The notes: a model not told the origin generated them from the sequence alone. A DNA stretch of 64,000 nt from Pseudeuparius sepicola (GCA_963920635.1 OY987299.1:28102901-28166900); one strand, 5' to 3'. Shown: positions 33,326 to 44,715, counted from the stretch's first letter. Made by a program: numbers and translations.

Positions 33326-35213
33326 TTTTGAAGCCCTTACCTACACAAAACAGGATTTTTTTACTTACTGTATTTTGTTAGGGTTGACCAAATGTATTGA
33401 ACCTCTCCGTCAGAGTGGTTCAGAGAGAATGTATTAGCGAAGATGTAGAGAATACCATGTGTCTCCTCAACCAAGATTTGGGGAGGTTCGAAAAGATGAT
33501 AGATCACACAACTCACAATGACTGGTGGGTTTTCGGTGGTTACTCGTATACAAGTATAAATATGAGTTTTAATTGGCACATTTCACGATTTTTTCTGATA
33601 ATCTCAGATGATAGCTTTGACTAAAATAAAAATGTCCACGGAGTGAGTATAAGTACTTTTTGTAGGTCCGGCAACGCCGCAAAACGGTCAGGTTCAAATT
33701 TAAACAGCCCGCCCACCTTCAAATCACAGCTGTGACCTATTTATTGTAAATTGTAAGAGTAGCCTGGCTAAACTTCGCCGCTAACACCTCTCACTAGTGA
33801 ATTGTAGTGCCTTGCACCAATTTGCATCAATAAAGACATATTAATATTATTATTTATTGCGTTGGTTTGTTTTTGTTGGTTATTCGTTATTCGTTTGGTT
33901 AGCCATCGTTTACGTTTTGTTGTGAGTTACTGCTTAATATAATAGTGTTCAGCATGGAAGACGGCTTTGTTAAAGCATTGTTTAGTTTCCATAATGAAAA
34001 ATGAAAAAACTCTCAACACAAAGAACAAATCACCAACTATCGATGAGGTTAACTCCGACGACGTAAGACGTAAACAATCGAAATGACAGTGGTGCGATGT
34101 TGCCGGCTATTTTGTCGTCTACCTGGGAGGGTTTATTACTTTGAAATGTCCTATTTAAATTAAATCATAAAGTCATCAGTTGTATACCTTTTATTAAGAG
34201 GCTACGATACTTATGAAATCCGCCTCAAGTGCCCGACTCAATTCAGGACAAACGTCGCTCGATTAGATATGCCTATCCTTTTCCTTCCTCTAGTCCCCAC
34301 GACTCCCCACTCCAGCCTGCCCCTTCATAGTGCTACGATTGAGGGGCAGCCGGCCGTAGTTACTACACTGAGAAAAATCTGTCACTTTGTAAAAAAACCC
34401 TGTTTAATTCAATATGAGATATTATTCCTCAAACTCAAGCAAAAGCTTTTTTGCAACTAACAATAATCAATTCAATGACAATTGATATTGAATTCTAATG
34501 AATAATTTAAATGTAATATTTTATTTCAATAAATAGCATGTTCTGGAATTGATTCTATAATACTTCTTTTCTAAGCACATTCTTTTGTCAGAACAACATA
34601 ACATAACGTTTCACAACTACTGTCACTGAATTTTTGCTGGATTTGTAATAATTGTGGGTACTAATATCAATTATAATTATTAGTAATATATCATATTATT
34701 GCCTAAATAATAAGCAAATGATGTAAATGATGTGTAAAATGCAAATCAAGTTGCTAGTGTAGCAACTTATAATTGACAAAACAGAAATGTTGCAGATGAG
34801 ATCAATAAATTAATAACATTTAATTTTAGTGGATACAAGTTCTAGTAACCCCCAGTTTGTTAATAGCCATTCACTTGCACAGTATTCATTATGACTACGA
34901 ACGATATAAAATGTATGGTTGATTCAAAACCTTTGCGATCATTAATTTGCGATCATTGATTTTGGTAAATTACTCAGTCAAGGTCACAGCTTTTTTTACT
35001 AACGTGTTTGTAATAGGATATTAGTTCAGTCGAGTAAAAAGTACTTGATTCAATCTAACTTGTATTGGACATGAATTCTAATATGAAAATTCTAAGAATT
35101 TCTTGAATACCATAAAAATTTAAAAACATGATTTACTGATTATATTGATGAATAGGTACCTATAAAAGTTGCAATTAAGTTGTTTTGTTCATCCAATGAA
35201 TTATAATGTTTTT
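33326..35213. other. No gene seen
   Basis: AT-rich, mostly unique sequence. Frames of 63-75 codons are isolated and without motifs. 33650-33800 and 34200-34370 are less AT-rich. Confidence 0.4.
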
Positions 35214-35272
35214 TCAGTTGCTTCTGGGGTACTCTTAGATAGTTTGGAGTAGTCTGAGGGTGAGAATTATCA
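35214..35272 (+). repeat. Exon-like segment shared with 25405-25470
   Basis: Preceded by ATGTTTTTTCAG, a good splice-acceptor-like tract, then TTGCTTCTGGGGTAC and AGTTTGGAGTAG as at 25407. The frame corresponding to ASGV..SLE is closed here by TAG. Confidence 0.45.
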
Positions 35273-36333
35273 TTATTTAAATAAAATAAATTTAATTGTT
35301 TCAATAAAACATGAGACATTTTAAAACCGAGGTTATGCTTTCATTGTAGTATGCCAATTTTAGTATCGAAGTGACAATACGTCTTCTTAACGGAAATTTA
35401 AACTATTTTAAACTTATTGGTTCATCTGCAATTAAGTCAAAAGTATAGATTAGATTAGAAAAGTGACTATATACACGAACTCACTAAAATCACAACAGTC
35501 TTTTTTTCCTGTGTAGATAATATGAAATAATAAGTCAGGTGCCGGCCGCCGCCGACGGGTCACACGAGTCTCGCCGATGCCGACGAAGAAGCGCGAATAT
35601 TTAAAAAACGGCGGTGGCCTGTTTGCTTTATTGCAAAAATGATATTTTTGGGAGTTATAGAGGGCGTTCACTTTTCGTTGGCAACACACTGCATAGCTTT
35701 TTGGCGTCGAAGCAATTTTACTATTATTTTTCATATCAGCAAAGGTGCATAGGTACTATGAAGAGTTCGTGTATAAAAAACTTCTGTAATTGCTCAATTA
35801 TAAAATCTAAATTAACGATTCGATTACCGAATTCTTCTTGAACCACGTTAGGGTCAGTTGAACATCTATCAATGTTTGATTGGATAATTATTGTTCTGCA
35901 TAATAGTGTTGTTACGACCAAAAAAGTGCGTTTAAATTCTACTTCTATAAAATGTTTTATATACCTAGTATTCCATATTAATATTTGTGTAATAATAAAT
36001 AAATCTAACTGAAAACTTTCTACACTGTAACAGCAGCGTCCAGAGATATACTTTCTAGACTTTGGTAAGATTTCACTTTAGAGGGATTAGAGTGAATAAT
36101 AGACCATAGGTATAATATCACAACTATGATTTGTTTATTTAAAAACAGTAAGCGGTTTCGTTAATCTATAAAATTACATCATCAAGGACTACAATATAAG
36201 ATTTAAAAAAGTAAATAAATAAAGGATAATCACTTATAGTCCAAGAGCTTCCAGGAAATTTGAAGGAGATACTTGAAAAAAGATTATAATTATGTAAATG
36301 TTTTTAATTGTTTCAACTTTGACTTGTGGCTGA
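35273..36333. other. No gene seen; short CpG patch
   Basis: 35530-35600 is a small CpG-rich patch (GGCCGCCGCCGACGGG). The rest is AT-rich and unique, and leads into the cysteine-rich reading frame. Confidence 0.4.
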
Positions 36334-36759
36334 ATGTATATATTTCAAATATATAATGAGGATGTAGGTAAATTTATAGAGTTGCGAAACCGGTCTCCGT
36401 TTTCAAATAAAGTAATAGTTTTGAGATGTTTTTCCCAGAAAGTTTGTTTCTCAAACCCTATGCACCTGCACTTATACCTAAATCCGAATAATAAGTGTGC
36501 AAAATGCAAAATATGTGTTAGTACCCTAGTACCCCTCTCTCAAATTCTGGGAACCATATTAGGTACGGGAATAAAAGCACACAAGCCCACAAATTACACC
36601 TATTGGTTTCACTGTGACTGTTGCGACATCATTATCAAACATTATAGGTATTCTTGCCCTGACTGCCGTTCAGTTTCAGAACCTTCTGACAAATCTGAAT
36701 TATCGAACATCCTAGAAAATGTATTAAAATGTCATAAATTCGACAGACTGGAACAATAA
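36334..36759 (+). CDS. Uncharacterised 141-aa cysteine-rich protein
   Basis: A single open frame of 142 codons starts at ATG directly after an in-frame TGA and ends at TAA, which is itself part of an AATAAA polyadenylation signal (36756-36761). Cysteines cluster as CAKCKIC (residues about 55-61), then CDCCD (near 95) and CPDC (near 109), spacing that suggests one or two zinc-binding units. There is no signal peptide or membrane segment. It does not lie in a palindrome, and its composition is protein-like. I do not recognise the family. The single exon and the stop/polyA overlap would suit a compact (for example viral or horizontally acquired) origin, but that is inference; it could also be a terminal exon of a host gene or a transposon gene. 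Confidence 0.55.
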   Translation: MYIFQIYNEDVGKFIELRNRSPFSNKVIVLRCFSQKVCFSNPMHLHLYLNPNNKCAKCKICVSTLVPLSQILGTILGTGIKAHKPTNYTYWFHCDCCDIIIKHYRYSCPDCRSVSEPSDKSELSNILENVLKCHKFDRLEQ

Positions 36760-36761
36760 AA

Positions 36762-37309
36762 TGTATCCTCTATTTTTATTTTGCCCGATTTTCAACTTAA
36801 ATGACTTTCGAACAATCTTCTAACGAAGAAGTTTCTAAAACTGACTGGATGTCAGAATTATTATCGTTCCCTCTGGAAAGTATATAAATTAGCTTTTATC
36901 ATGCAGCGATTTGACACAATAATCGTATTACATAGGATATTATTCGTTTTCAAAAAATGCTTCACATGACCCATTTATTTGACAAAAATATTACTTGTAC
37001 CTATCACATTTTTAAAGTAAAAATCAAGCGCACAATTTGGTCTAGAATTTAAATTTACTCTTTTTGCACGACCAGGCCATTTTCTGCCCTAGGGATTAAA
37101 CCATTTTACACAAAAGCAAAAAGTACTTTGTGAATAATAATTATTTATTTATTACTCCTGAAGGAATAATAATAATGAGTATTATTATATGCCAGTCGAC
37201 ACACATAATGTAATATTCCAACATTCAAAACAAGCGAAACACAAATAAGGGAGACTGAGAGTAATAAAATGAAAAATAAAACATCTGATATCGATTGAAA
37301 GTTCCCCTG
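36762..37309. other. No gene seen
   Basis: AT-rich unique sequence downstream of the cysteine-rich frame. Confidence 0.4.
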
Positions 37310-37440
37310 ACGTTGTTCCCGAGCCCGGTGAGGTAGGCCGAAGTAGGGGGAGTAGGGGAACCACGAGTTCCAGCGAACGCCCGCCCGCCCGCCTATCTCC
37401 GTACGTCTAATTCCTGCTCGGATGGCCAATTCACGGATCA
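37310..37440. other. Short GC-rich island
   Basis: About 130 bp with CGCCCGCCCGCCCGCC and a TAGGGGGAGTAGGGGAA tract in AT-rich surroundings. The minus-strand frame across it is compositional. Confidence 0.45.
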
Positions 37441-38035
37441 TTTTATTGCCGGGCAATGGGTTCGTAGTTTTCAAATCATAGCCAAACGAACAAACGTATC
37501 GACTTGAAAGTAGTCTTAAAATAATGTTATCGAATGCTTCAATCGTCGTTGTGTCTTTCGAATTATTTTTGAGCGGCGGAAATACTCGAAATTCTTAACC
37601 GAATATAGTCGAATTTTGGGTATGTTTGGCATTTTTTTAACAGTGTCGCATTAGTCCTGCACAGTTCGTGATACACAACGACGATTCTTCATAGTTTTAT
37701 CTAAGCCACAAAAAAAAATCAAGTGAAAATATTAAGAAATGCAAGTAGGAGATGTAAACTACGAAACCCTTGAAAATGGGGGGTATCGTAGCGCCTTAAT
37801 AATAAGTGTTAAAAAACAAGTAAGTCTATTAAATTTTTTAGCCCGAACTTATGAAACTGATTGGTAAAGGGCCAGCTGACATCAGCAGGGCCCCGATTTT
37901 CAAATTTCAATTCTAATTTTTGGCCTAGTTAAAGATAATAAAAAGAAACGGGTGGACTTTTTGGGACTTCATAATACATAAAGTAATCGCAAAGAAAACA
38001 AAATATTTTTTTTATGAAATGACCCCATTATGGGA
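37441..38035. other. No gene seen
   Basis: AT-rich unique sequence between two GC-rich islands. Confidence 0.4.
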
Positions 38036-38335
38036 ATTTTCCCGTCCCACCTCCGGCCGCCGCTCGGCCGGCGGGGGGCGGCCGCGCTCAAGCACGGTCC
38101 CGCAATAACAGAGGAATTAGGGGCGGCGGCGGGGGCCGCAGCCCCGCGGCCACGATAAGGGCCCGATGCGGCCCCCGGGAGCAGTTATGCAAAACCCCCC
38201 GCCCCGCGGTTGTGACGGGGACCGGGGCGGTCGTAAAGGGGCGGCTCCGCCCGCCACCGAAGGGCCGGCTGCCGTCGTTTCGGATTGTTCTGATTGCGGG
38301 GGGGAAACGACGGTAATGGCATCGGTACGTTTCTG
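38036..38335. other. GC- and CpG-rich island
   Basis: One of the strongest islands of the window: CCGGCCGCCGCTCGGCCGGC near 38050 and several GGGGCGG/CCGCCCC words, with TTATGCAAAA and GATAAGGGCCCGATG between. Overlapping frames on both strands are compositional. It is a promoter or enhancer candidate. Confidence 0.55.
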
Positions 38336-38414
38336 CGTGGCGTTCTTTATTTTGCAAATCCAAAATAATCTTAAATTTCCTGCCTCAATAACTTCACCTC
38401 ACTACTAATATTTA

Positions 38415-38500
38415 CACAGAGAGATTTTTAGTACCTGTAATTATAAATAATAAATGATGTTTTAGTGGCATGTCAGGTAAAGGATATCAATTGAAAAAAA
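38415..38500. repeat. 86-bp direct repeat, copy 1
   Basis: AGATTTTTAGTACCTGTAAT through TTGAAAAAAA recurs almost unchanged at 39335-39412, in the same orientation, 920 bp away. This copy abuts the tRNA-like segment. Confidence 0.85.
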
Positions 38501-38504
38501 AAGC

Positions 38505-38576
38505 ACTCCAGCCGGGACTCGAACCCGAGACTCCTACCGTGGCCGTAGGCACTTTAACCAACTAAGCTAGCGGAGA
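38505..38576 (-). tRNA. tRNA-like pseudogene or SINE head
   Basis: The minus strand folds as a 72-base cloverleaf. The D stem is GCTT/AAGT, the anticodon stem CCTAC/GTAGG is perfect, the T stem is TCGGG/CCCGG with loop TTCGAGT, and the acceptor pairs at 5 of 7 positions. A-box (TAGCTTAGTTGG) and B-box (GGTTCGAGTCC) promoter elements are intact, and a T run follows as a Pol III terminator. The anticodon loop GGCCACG lacks the invariant U33, so decoding function is doubtful. Confidence 0.5.
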
Positions 38577-38592
38577 TACGGTTTCCATCGGA

Positions 38593-39114
38593 TATACTTC
38601 AGTCTGGATAAAATAGAAAGTAGGTCAGTCATGCGCAGTATAGAATTCGCCGATTATTTCTATGAAAGCCACCGTATATTGTCCGCTAAATGAAGATGTT
38701 TCCTGCATTTTTAACGTATAATTATTACAATAAACACTCCGAAATAAGGTGGCACAATCTACAGCACTCGCCCCCTGCCGTAATGCAAAACCGCGGTTTT
38801 CAGTATGCACGGGAGAAGGTATTCGCGACGTGATGCGCCCATGGATTGCGGACCCTCTAAAAATAGATATTTGGCGCGCTCGGCCTTTAAGCCAATCAGA
38901 GGCGCTAGAGCTGACAGAAGGAGAACCTGGAATTCGTGGTTGCTATATCAACGAGGCAAGTGATCAGAAATCGCGGGTTATGGGTTATATTTCGACGTGG
39001 AAAGAAAGCTTTATATGCCACGTTTGGCAACTCTGTTTTTGATCATCGATCCAAATGCCGCATTGCGCAAGACTGACCTACTTTATATTTTATTCAGTCT
39101 GGAGTATAGGTGTT
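38593..39114. mobile_element. ~0.5-kb TIR element
   Basis: AAAGTAGGTCAGTCATGCGC near the left is mirrored by GCGCAAGACTGACCTACTTT near the right, inside weaker outer ends around ATAC..CAGTCTGG. The interior (including a 97-codon plus-strand frame) shows no known protein. Confidence 0.7.
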
Positions 39115-39190
39115 ATTTATTCCAATTGATATATAGTTAGTAGCGGTGAGTTGTAGGAGACTTCGGCGTCTTCTACAGCTACTAGAAGGG
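39105..39190. repeat. Repeat shared in inverse with 50710-50808
   Basis: GTGTTATTTATTCCAATTGA, then AGCGGTGAG.TGTAGGAGAC and CTACAGCTACTAG match the complement of 50715-50808. It adjoins the right end of the TIR element. Confidence 0.75.
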
Positions 39191-39334
39191 GTTAGAGGGT
39201 GTAGGGTAACCATTCATGATTGTTGGTTATGTGAACTTCCTATTTGTTCATCAACCCACAAAATTCGACATATAGCGACATAATGTATCGAACGTGGAAA
39301 TTCTAACCCACAATGTCAAGCCAGAAAATGAAAC

Positions 39335-39412
39335 ACAGAAAGATTTTTAGTACCTGTAATTATAAATAATAAATGATGTTTTAGTGGCATGTCAGGTAAA
39401 GCATATCAATTG
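39335..39412. repeat. Direct repeat, copy 2
   Basis: Same sequence as 38415-38500 but followed by a C tract (39423-39433) and not by the tRNA-like segment. Confidence 0.85.
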
Positions 39413-39434
39413 AAAAAAATTCACCCCCCCCCCA

Positions 39435-39812
39435 GATTGGTTCTGCCCTCTCCTTTATCTTTGTACCCGACACGATCAAAACATAAGCATACTGTGCCCC
39501 TCCCATAAATAAGTTCTGGGTGCGCCACTGACTAATAAAGAAATCATCTACTACTCACATTCACTACTCCAACCTAAGTGTGTAAGAAACATACATCTAC
39601 TCATCGACATATTTTCAGTAAGTCATGAAACATAGTACTCGCACTCATAGTAGTAGGTATAGTAATAGTAAAACTAATAAAGAACAAAAAACGCAATAAA
39701 TAAACCTACAACATGAACTTACTAATATTTGTGTTGATGTTTAAGAAAATCAGCAACTAACAAACTTTTTACTTTTAATTTTTTGTGTATTATAGTTTGA
39801 CTTTGAAAGCAC
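39435..39812. other. No gene seen
   Basis: Unique AT-rich sequence. GTGCGCCACTGACT near 39518 resembles retrotransposon 3' debris but is too short to name. Confidence 0.35.
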
Positions 39813-39872
39813 AAGCACTTCGAAGTGTTCGTCACGTCTTGGAGCATCTATAAATGTAGCTATTGAAAAAAA
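39813..39872. repeat. Short retro-tail-like repeat, copy 1
   Basis: AAGCACTTCGAAGTGTTCGT through AAATGTAGCTATTG plus an A run. The same 53-bp unit is inserted at 44397-44449. Confidence 0.75.
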
Positions 39873-39879
39873 TCTTTCC

Positions 39880-40160
39880 ACCGATCTTTTTCTATTTTTA
39901 TATTTAGACATTTTGCAAACATAACCTTAAATCCAAAACAAATGATAATTTATTTTTATCAAGTCTTCCATAATATAAATACGTTGTTTATAAAAGTTGA
40001 AAATTACATTTTTAGATATCTATTAAAAATTTCAACATTTAAAATTTTGTCTTGTTAAAAAACACATATGAAGATTTTTCATCATAAATTTGCCATGGAT
40101 AATATAGTTCATCTAGCGTTAAGTAAGTAAAATTTTATATTATATAATATGTATACATTA
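39880..40160. other. No gene seen
   Basis: AT-rich unique sequence. Confidence 0.35.
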
Positions 40161-40164
40161 TTTA

Positions 40165-40260
40165 AACATATTGTAGCTGTCCTGAAGAAGGAATAAACAA
40201 TTCCGAAAGCTTGGCAATTAACAAATAGTTTTCTTTAAAGACCAACTTGACTGCAAACCC
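40165..40260 (+). repeat. Hammerhead-like retroelement flank, degenerate
   Basis: CCTGAAGAAGGAATAAAC followed by AATTCCGAAAGC has the order of a broken hammerhead core (CTGAWGA, a GGAAT/ATTCC helix, CGAAA), a pattern common in Penelope-like element flanks. The core is not intact. The element it came from is not otherwise recognised. Confidence 0.4.
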
Positions 40261-41042
40261 ACTAAAAGTTCCATTTTTTATCACGATATTTTTAATCATA
40301 TCCTGCTTGCGATTTTGTCGGAAGTAAATATGACTTATGATTTTTTTCGAGGCCCTGTAAATTTTGTGTTCTATTCCTGTTCTTAATGCCGCAGATACAT
40401 TATTCATTTTGTCAGCTTAAGGTAACCCGTGAAATTTTTATTGGCCCTAACAATATCTAATGGAAGGTTAAATTTGAATCGTTTTACATGTACCCTGTGA
40501 ACTATATTATTTTACCAAAATCAACAGAAAATTTCCAAATGAAGTTATTAAATTCCATATTATACTCCGCACATAAAAAGTAACCAATTAAATAGAATAT
40601 ATTAGCAATGGAAATGATTAGTGTTAAAATTATGTCAATCATTTGATGCAATAATTTTCAGACCTACAAAATTTGCCTTTTAACAGAACGAAAAAAAAAT
40701 AATTTGAATTAATTTAAGAATAAAATGTTTCAAACGATTCAGTACATAGGATTTTTTTCTTGTTTTATGTGAGTGGCTTCAACTTTGTTAGCTAAAACTA
40801 ACTTGAACTACTACATGTATGCAATGTACTGCTGCAAGTTCCGCAATTATTCCAAACATGTATATTGCAATTTCATGTGGAAATTAGCGGTTTCAAAATT
40901 AGCATATTCATAAACTATTCTATCTATATTTTATCTACATCTTCATCACCTATTATACCTCCATCTTTCAGTCTAATTTTAACTAAACCTGGATAACTGT
41001 AGTCTGCAGTAGATGTCACAGACGACAAAAATATTGTCAAAA
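40261..41042. other. No gene seen
   Basis: AT-rich unique sequence; an 81-codon minus-strand frame at 40162-40407 has no family resemblance. Confidence 0.35.
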
Positions 41043-41335
41043 TACCTTTTTTCTACAAAAGTGTACTTTTCCGCACGCATTTTAGTTTAGAAAGAGTCAC
41101 TTTTCCGCACTAGTGCGGAAAAATTCTTTTCCGCACTACTTTTCCGCACTAGTGCGGAAAAGTGCCACTTTCTAAACTAAAATGCGTGCGGAAAAGTAAA
41201 TACGTGCTTGTAGAAAAAATAGTGTTCCTAACTCTTGCGGAAAGTGTCTTTTCCGCACTCGATTTCTTGGCTGAACAACGCGTAGCAGCAACTGCAATCG
41301 CGTGCGGAAAAGTGGCACTTTCCGCACTTGTTAGG
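41043..41335. repeat. Cluster of TTTTCCGCAC palindromic motifs
   Basis: About ten copies of TTTTCCGCAC or its complement GTGCGGAAAA lie in ~290 bp, several joined head to head as TTTTCCGCACTAGTGCGGAAAA (22 bases; written here as two arms TTTTCCGCACT and AGTGCGGAAAA). An outer palindrome pairs TTTAGTTTAGAAAG near 41085 with CTTTCTAAACTAAA near 41170. It is a small foldback element with dense internal inverted motifs, or a protein-binding array. The short overlapping frame is not a gene. Confidence 0.8.
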
Positions 41336-42386
41336 AAATATACTATATTGTATAAATCACTGGATATCAGAACTGATAATGGTCACAATCACAACCTTTT
41401 ACTGACCTGTATTTTTTGTTTGCGATAACCTACAGAGAAGTAGATTACATGGAACACAAAAATATCAAATGACGCTGTACTGAAGATTAAATCGTGTGCT
41501 TTTTATAGAGGAATGTTCGGAGCTATAATCCGTGGTCTATACAATAGGAAACGAGTTTAATAGTTATTTTGCAAACTTTGTACTGGGATCGACGAACTAA
41601 TTTGGGAGAAAATGCCGCGCTCGAATTCTTGTAAAAAGTATTGCGCCACCATCATAAAGCTTTATTACGTCATTACATAGTAGGTACCTAAAAAAGTGTT
41701 ATATTGCCCTCGTTTCTCTATACGACAGCTTTATTTATTAGCGAAATTTCTGGGGAAATACACAAAATGGCGTAATATATAAAAACAAATGGAGCATTTC
41801 CCGTGCTTGCTGAAAATTTAATGCTGGCATTCGAACATGTGAATATTACCGATGCTAGTTTTATTTTGTTTATCCGCGTTACAAAATGGCCATTCAATTT
41901 ATTAGTATTATTCTTAGTTGCTCTAAAATCGTACTCAGTTTGTAGTAGACGCACCAACAAAACACGTAATAAATGAAACAACGGCTTTTAACCCTTATTT
42001 GTTTACGAAGTTGCACAATTTTGTTCAGGCTGAAATCTAGAGTTTTGTCGTTCTGTTGTCCAGAACGCCAAACGTGGCAACATCTGTGCCTGTCAGGAGA
42101 AACGGAATTGCAATGTTGCCGGTGCCCGTTTGCAATAATCCGTGGAACAAAATCAAATCGTACTTTTCAATTAAAACATCTCGAGGTGGCTATGAATATC
42201 TATTTTTTAATGTAAGTACCTATTGCAACTTTTAAACTCTAACTAACGCAATTGCACATAAAAAAAATGTTATCACATAAACACTTTTTATTACGAATAT
42301 GTATATGAATATGCATACGCTGAAAACTACTATATCCTTCACCCCTGTCACGTGATACTTTGGTTAAAATATCTGTATACGCAACG
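41336..42386. other. No gene seen
   Basis: Unique AT-rich DNA with scattered 80-90-codon frames lacking motifs. Confidence 0.35.
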
Positions 42387-44588
42387 TATACACCGTGTCC
42401 CGGATAAGAATGAACAGCATGGGAATATTGCAAACGGTTAGAGAGCAACGGTTAAATGGGGAAAAAGTTGCGCAATTTTGAAGTCAATAAAATGGCACAA
42501 ACACATTTCTAATATCTTTTTCGTTTTTGAGTTATTTTGAAAAAAGTAAAATTTTGCGTTTTCAATTTTATTTTTTTCTGAAGTTGTTATCACAGATAGG
42601 AAAAAGAGAAAAACACTTTCTCTGTCACTTTTTAACGGGCTATAAGATGGCGTTTTTAGATTTGTTCTACAACGTTTCGTTTTTGAGAAACCATCATCAA
42701 CTTTATTTTTTAAATACGGAACTGGATTTTTTTGCAGATTTTGAAAGCACTTTTCATTGCAAATACCATGATCTATGACACGAAATAGTTTTTTTTTTTG
42801 AGACAATTATACTGAAAATTATTTTTTTTTTCATTACTTTTTTTCTAATGCGGCCCTGTATTTAATAATAAGAAGTGTAAATATTAATCAGTATTGTCAA
42901 CAATTTAACTTACAACTTATCTTTCAATTGGAGAACTAGAAAAAAGGACAACAAAAACAGTCACATATAGTAAAATTATTATAAGAAGTCCTGACTGGGA
43001 CTGTCAATTGGTAATTTCGAGATCCTAAGTTGGCATCGATGGAGCAAAAAATGCAACCGGGTCAAAAGTTCAGGTCAGTAACGAGCCCATTTGCACAATG
43101 AATAACTACTAATAACACGAACAAAAACAACACAGATAACGGTAAAACTCGTAAATCCGCGAATATTTCCACTACCCAAAGTTTGAACTCTTTTGAACCA
43201 CAAAATATATATAGGTTTTTACTTCCACAACACGGAAAACGGAAATAAAATTTGCCTGAGTACGCACCATAGACGCTGCCAGCGCTGCCGCAAGTAGCCG
43301 ATTTTACTAAAATACCAAAATAAAAGTGTTTCCATGACGTTTGAAATTATTATTAAAATGAGTTCTAGTCATAGTTATTTTTATTTGTAGAGGTATAATC
43401 GTGATTGCAATAGGGTTTTTATTTTATTATGTTCTTTTTTTCGTATCACTTGGGTAACTTTTCACATCATATATCAATGAGTGACGTCATTAACTGGTTG
43501 CGACGCATATACCAATGTTATACCCATGGTTAACAGAAAATTTCTAGGGATTTTGTGGAGAATGTCATCTGACAAAATCGGGACTTCTTACAGTAATCGG
43601 GGTATACGATAATAAAAATAAATAAATAAAAATACTCCACCTAGAAGGCTTTGAAACAACGAAACCAACCCCTTGTCATTTGTCATAACTCCCACTGTAT
43701 CATTTAGTTAACAATTAGTATCATTAGAAATGGAGGGTGCTTTTCAAATGATGGCAAATTTAACATGTCAGCATGTTATATCTTGTGTCACAGAAATAGT
43801 GTAGAGGCCGAACGAACGTATTGTTGCAATTAATAAATGACAAAAGTTATTGGTTTCGTTGGCTTAAAGCTTTCTTCTCACAATTAGAAAAAACGAAGAA
43901 TTTACTCCAAAACACAATGCGACACTGTTTGCTGTACAACAACAGAGGAAAACACTTACTAGACAGGGCCGTATTTAAAGATATTAAGTTTTCGAAGTAA
44001 AAATAAACTGTAAGTTAAATTGTTGTCAATACTGATTAATATTTAGATTTCTTATTATTAAATACAGGGCCGCAATAGAAAAAAATGAATGAAAAAAAAA
44101 TGGAATTTTCAGTATAATTGTCTCAAAACATTTTAAAAATATTTCGTGTCATACATCATGGTGTAATGAAAAGTGCTTTCAAAATCTGCAAAAAAAATCC
44201 AGTAAAGTTGAAGATGGTTTCTCAAAAACGAAAGGTTGTAGAACAAATCTAAAAACGCCACCTTAAAGCCCGTTAAAAAGTGCCACAAGAAAGTGTTCTG
44301 TGATAACTTCAGAAAAAAATAAAATCGAAAACGCAAAATTTTATTTTTTCAAAATAACTCAAAAACGAAAAAAGATATTAGAAATCTGTTTGTGCCAAGC
44401 ACTTAGAAGTGTTCGTCACGCCTTTGAGCATCCATAAATGTAGCTATTGAAAAAAGATATTAGAAATCAGTTTGTGCCATTTTATTGAAATCAAAATTGC
44501 GCAACTTTATCCCCATTTAACCGTTGCTCTATCTCTCACCGTTTGCAATATCCCCATGCTGTTCATTCTTATCCGGGACTTAGTGTAT
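42387..44588. mobile_element. Foldback element, 2.2 kb (pair at 51.5 kb)
   Basis: The left end is TATACACCGTGTCCCGGATA and the right end is TATCCGGGACTTAGTGTAT. Outer arms of ~500 bp pair (GAATGAACAGCATGGGAATA; GGGGAAAAAGTTGCGCAA; TTTTTAACGGGCTATAAGAT). A second pair of arms lies further in (TGCGGCCCTGTATTTAATAA near 42850 and 44065). The centre (43000-43900) is unique, with a CCTCCACCTAGAAGG-type block also present in the other copy. No transposase is encoded; frames in the arms are mirror images. Confidence 0.9.
44397..44449. mobile_element. 53-bp insertion with 29-bp target duplication
   Basis: The insert matches 39813-39865. It is flanked by AAAAAAGATATTAGAAATC... of 29 bases at 44368-44396 and 44450-44478, identical except for one base. 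The undisrupted target is seen in the sister arms. An A run at the joint fits retrotransposition of a very short 3' tail. Confidence 0.85.
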
Positions 44589-44715
44589 GTGGCAACGCCC
44601 GTCTAGGCATCTAAAAGGGAGGACACAACGGCGCACCGCACATCGCACTTGGTATTTTCCGAGCCTCGCACACGCGAGCCAATCTCAATATTATATTCAT
44701 GAAAACGATCTTATT

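Noticed and set aside
38505..38576. Functional tRNA gene
   Set aside because: The anticodon loop lacks U33 and the acceptor stem has two mismatches, so it is listed as a tRNA-like pseudogene.
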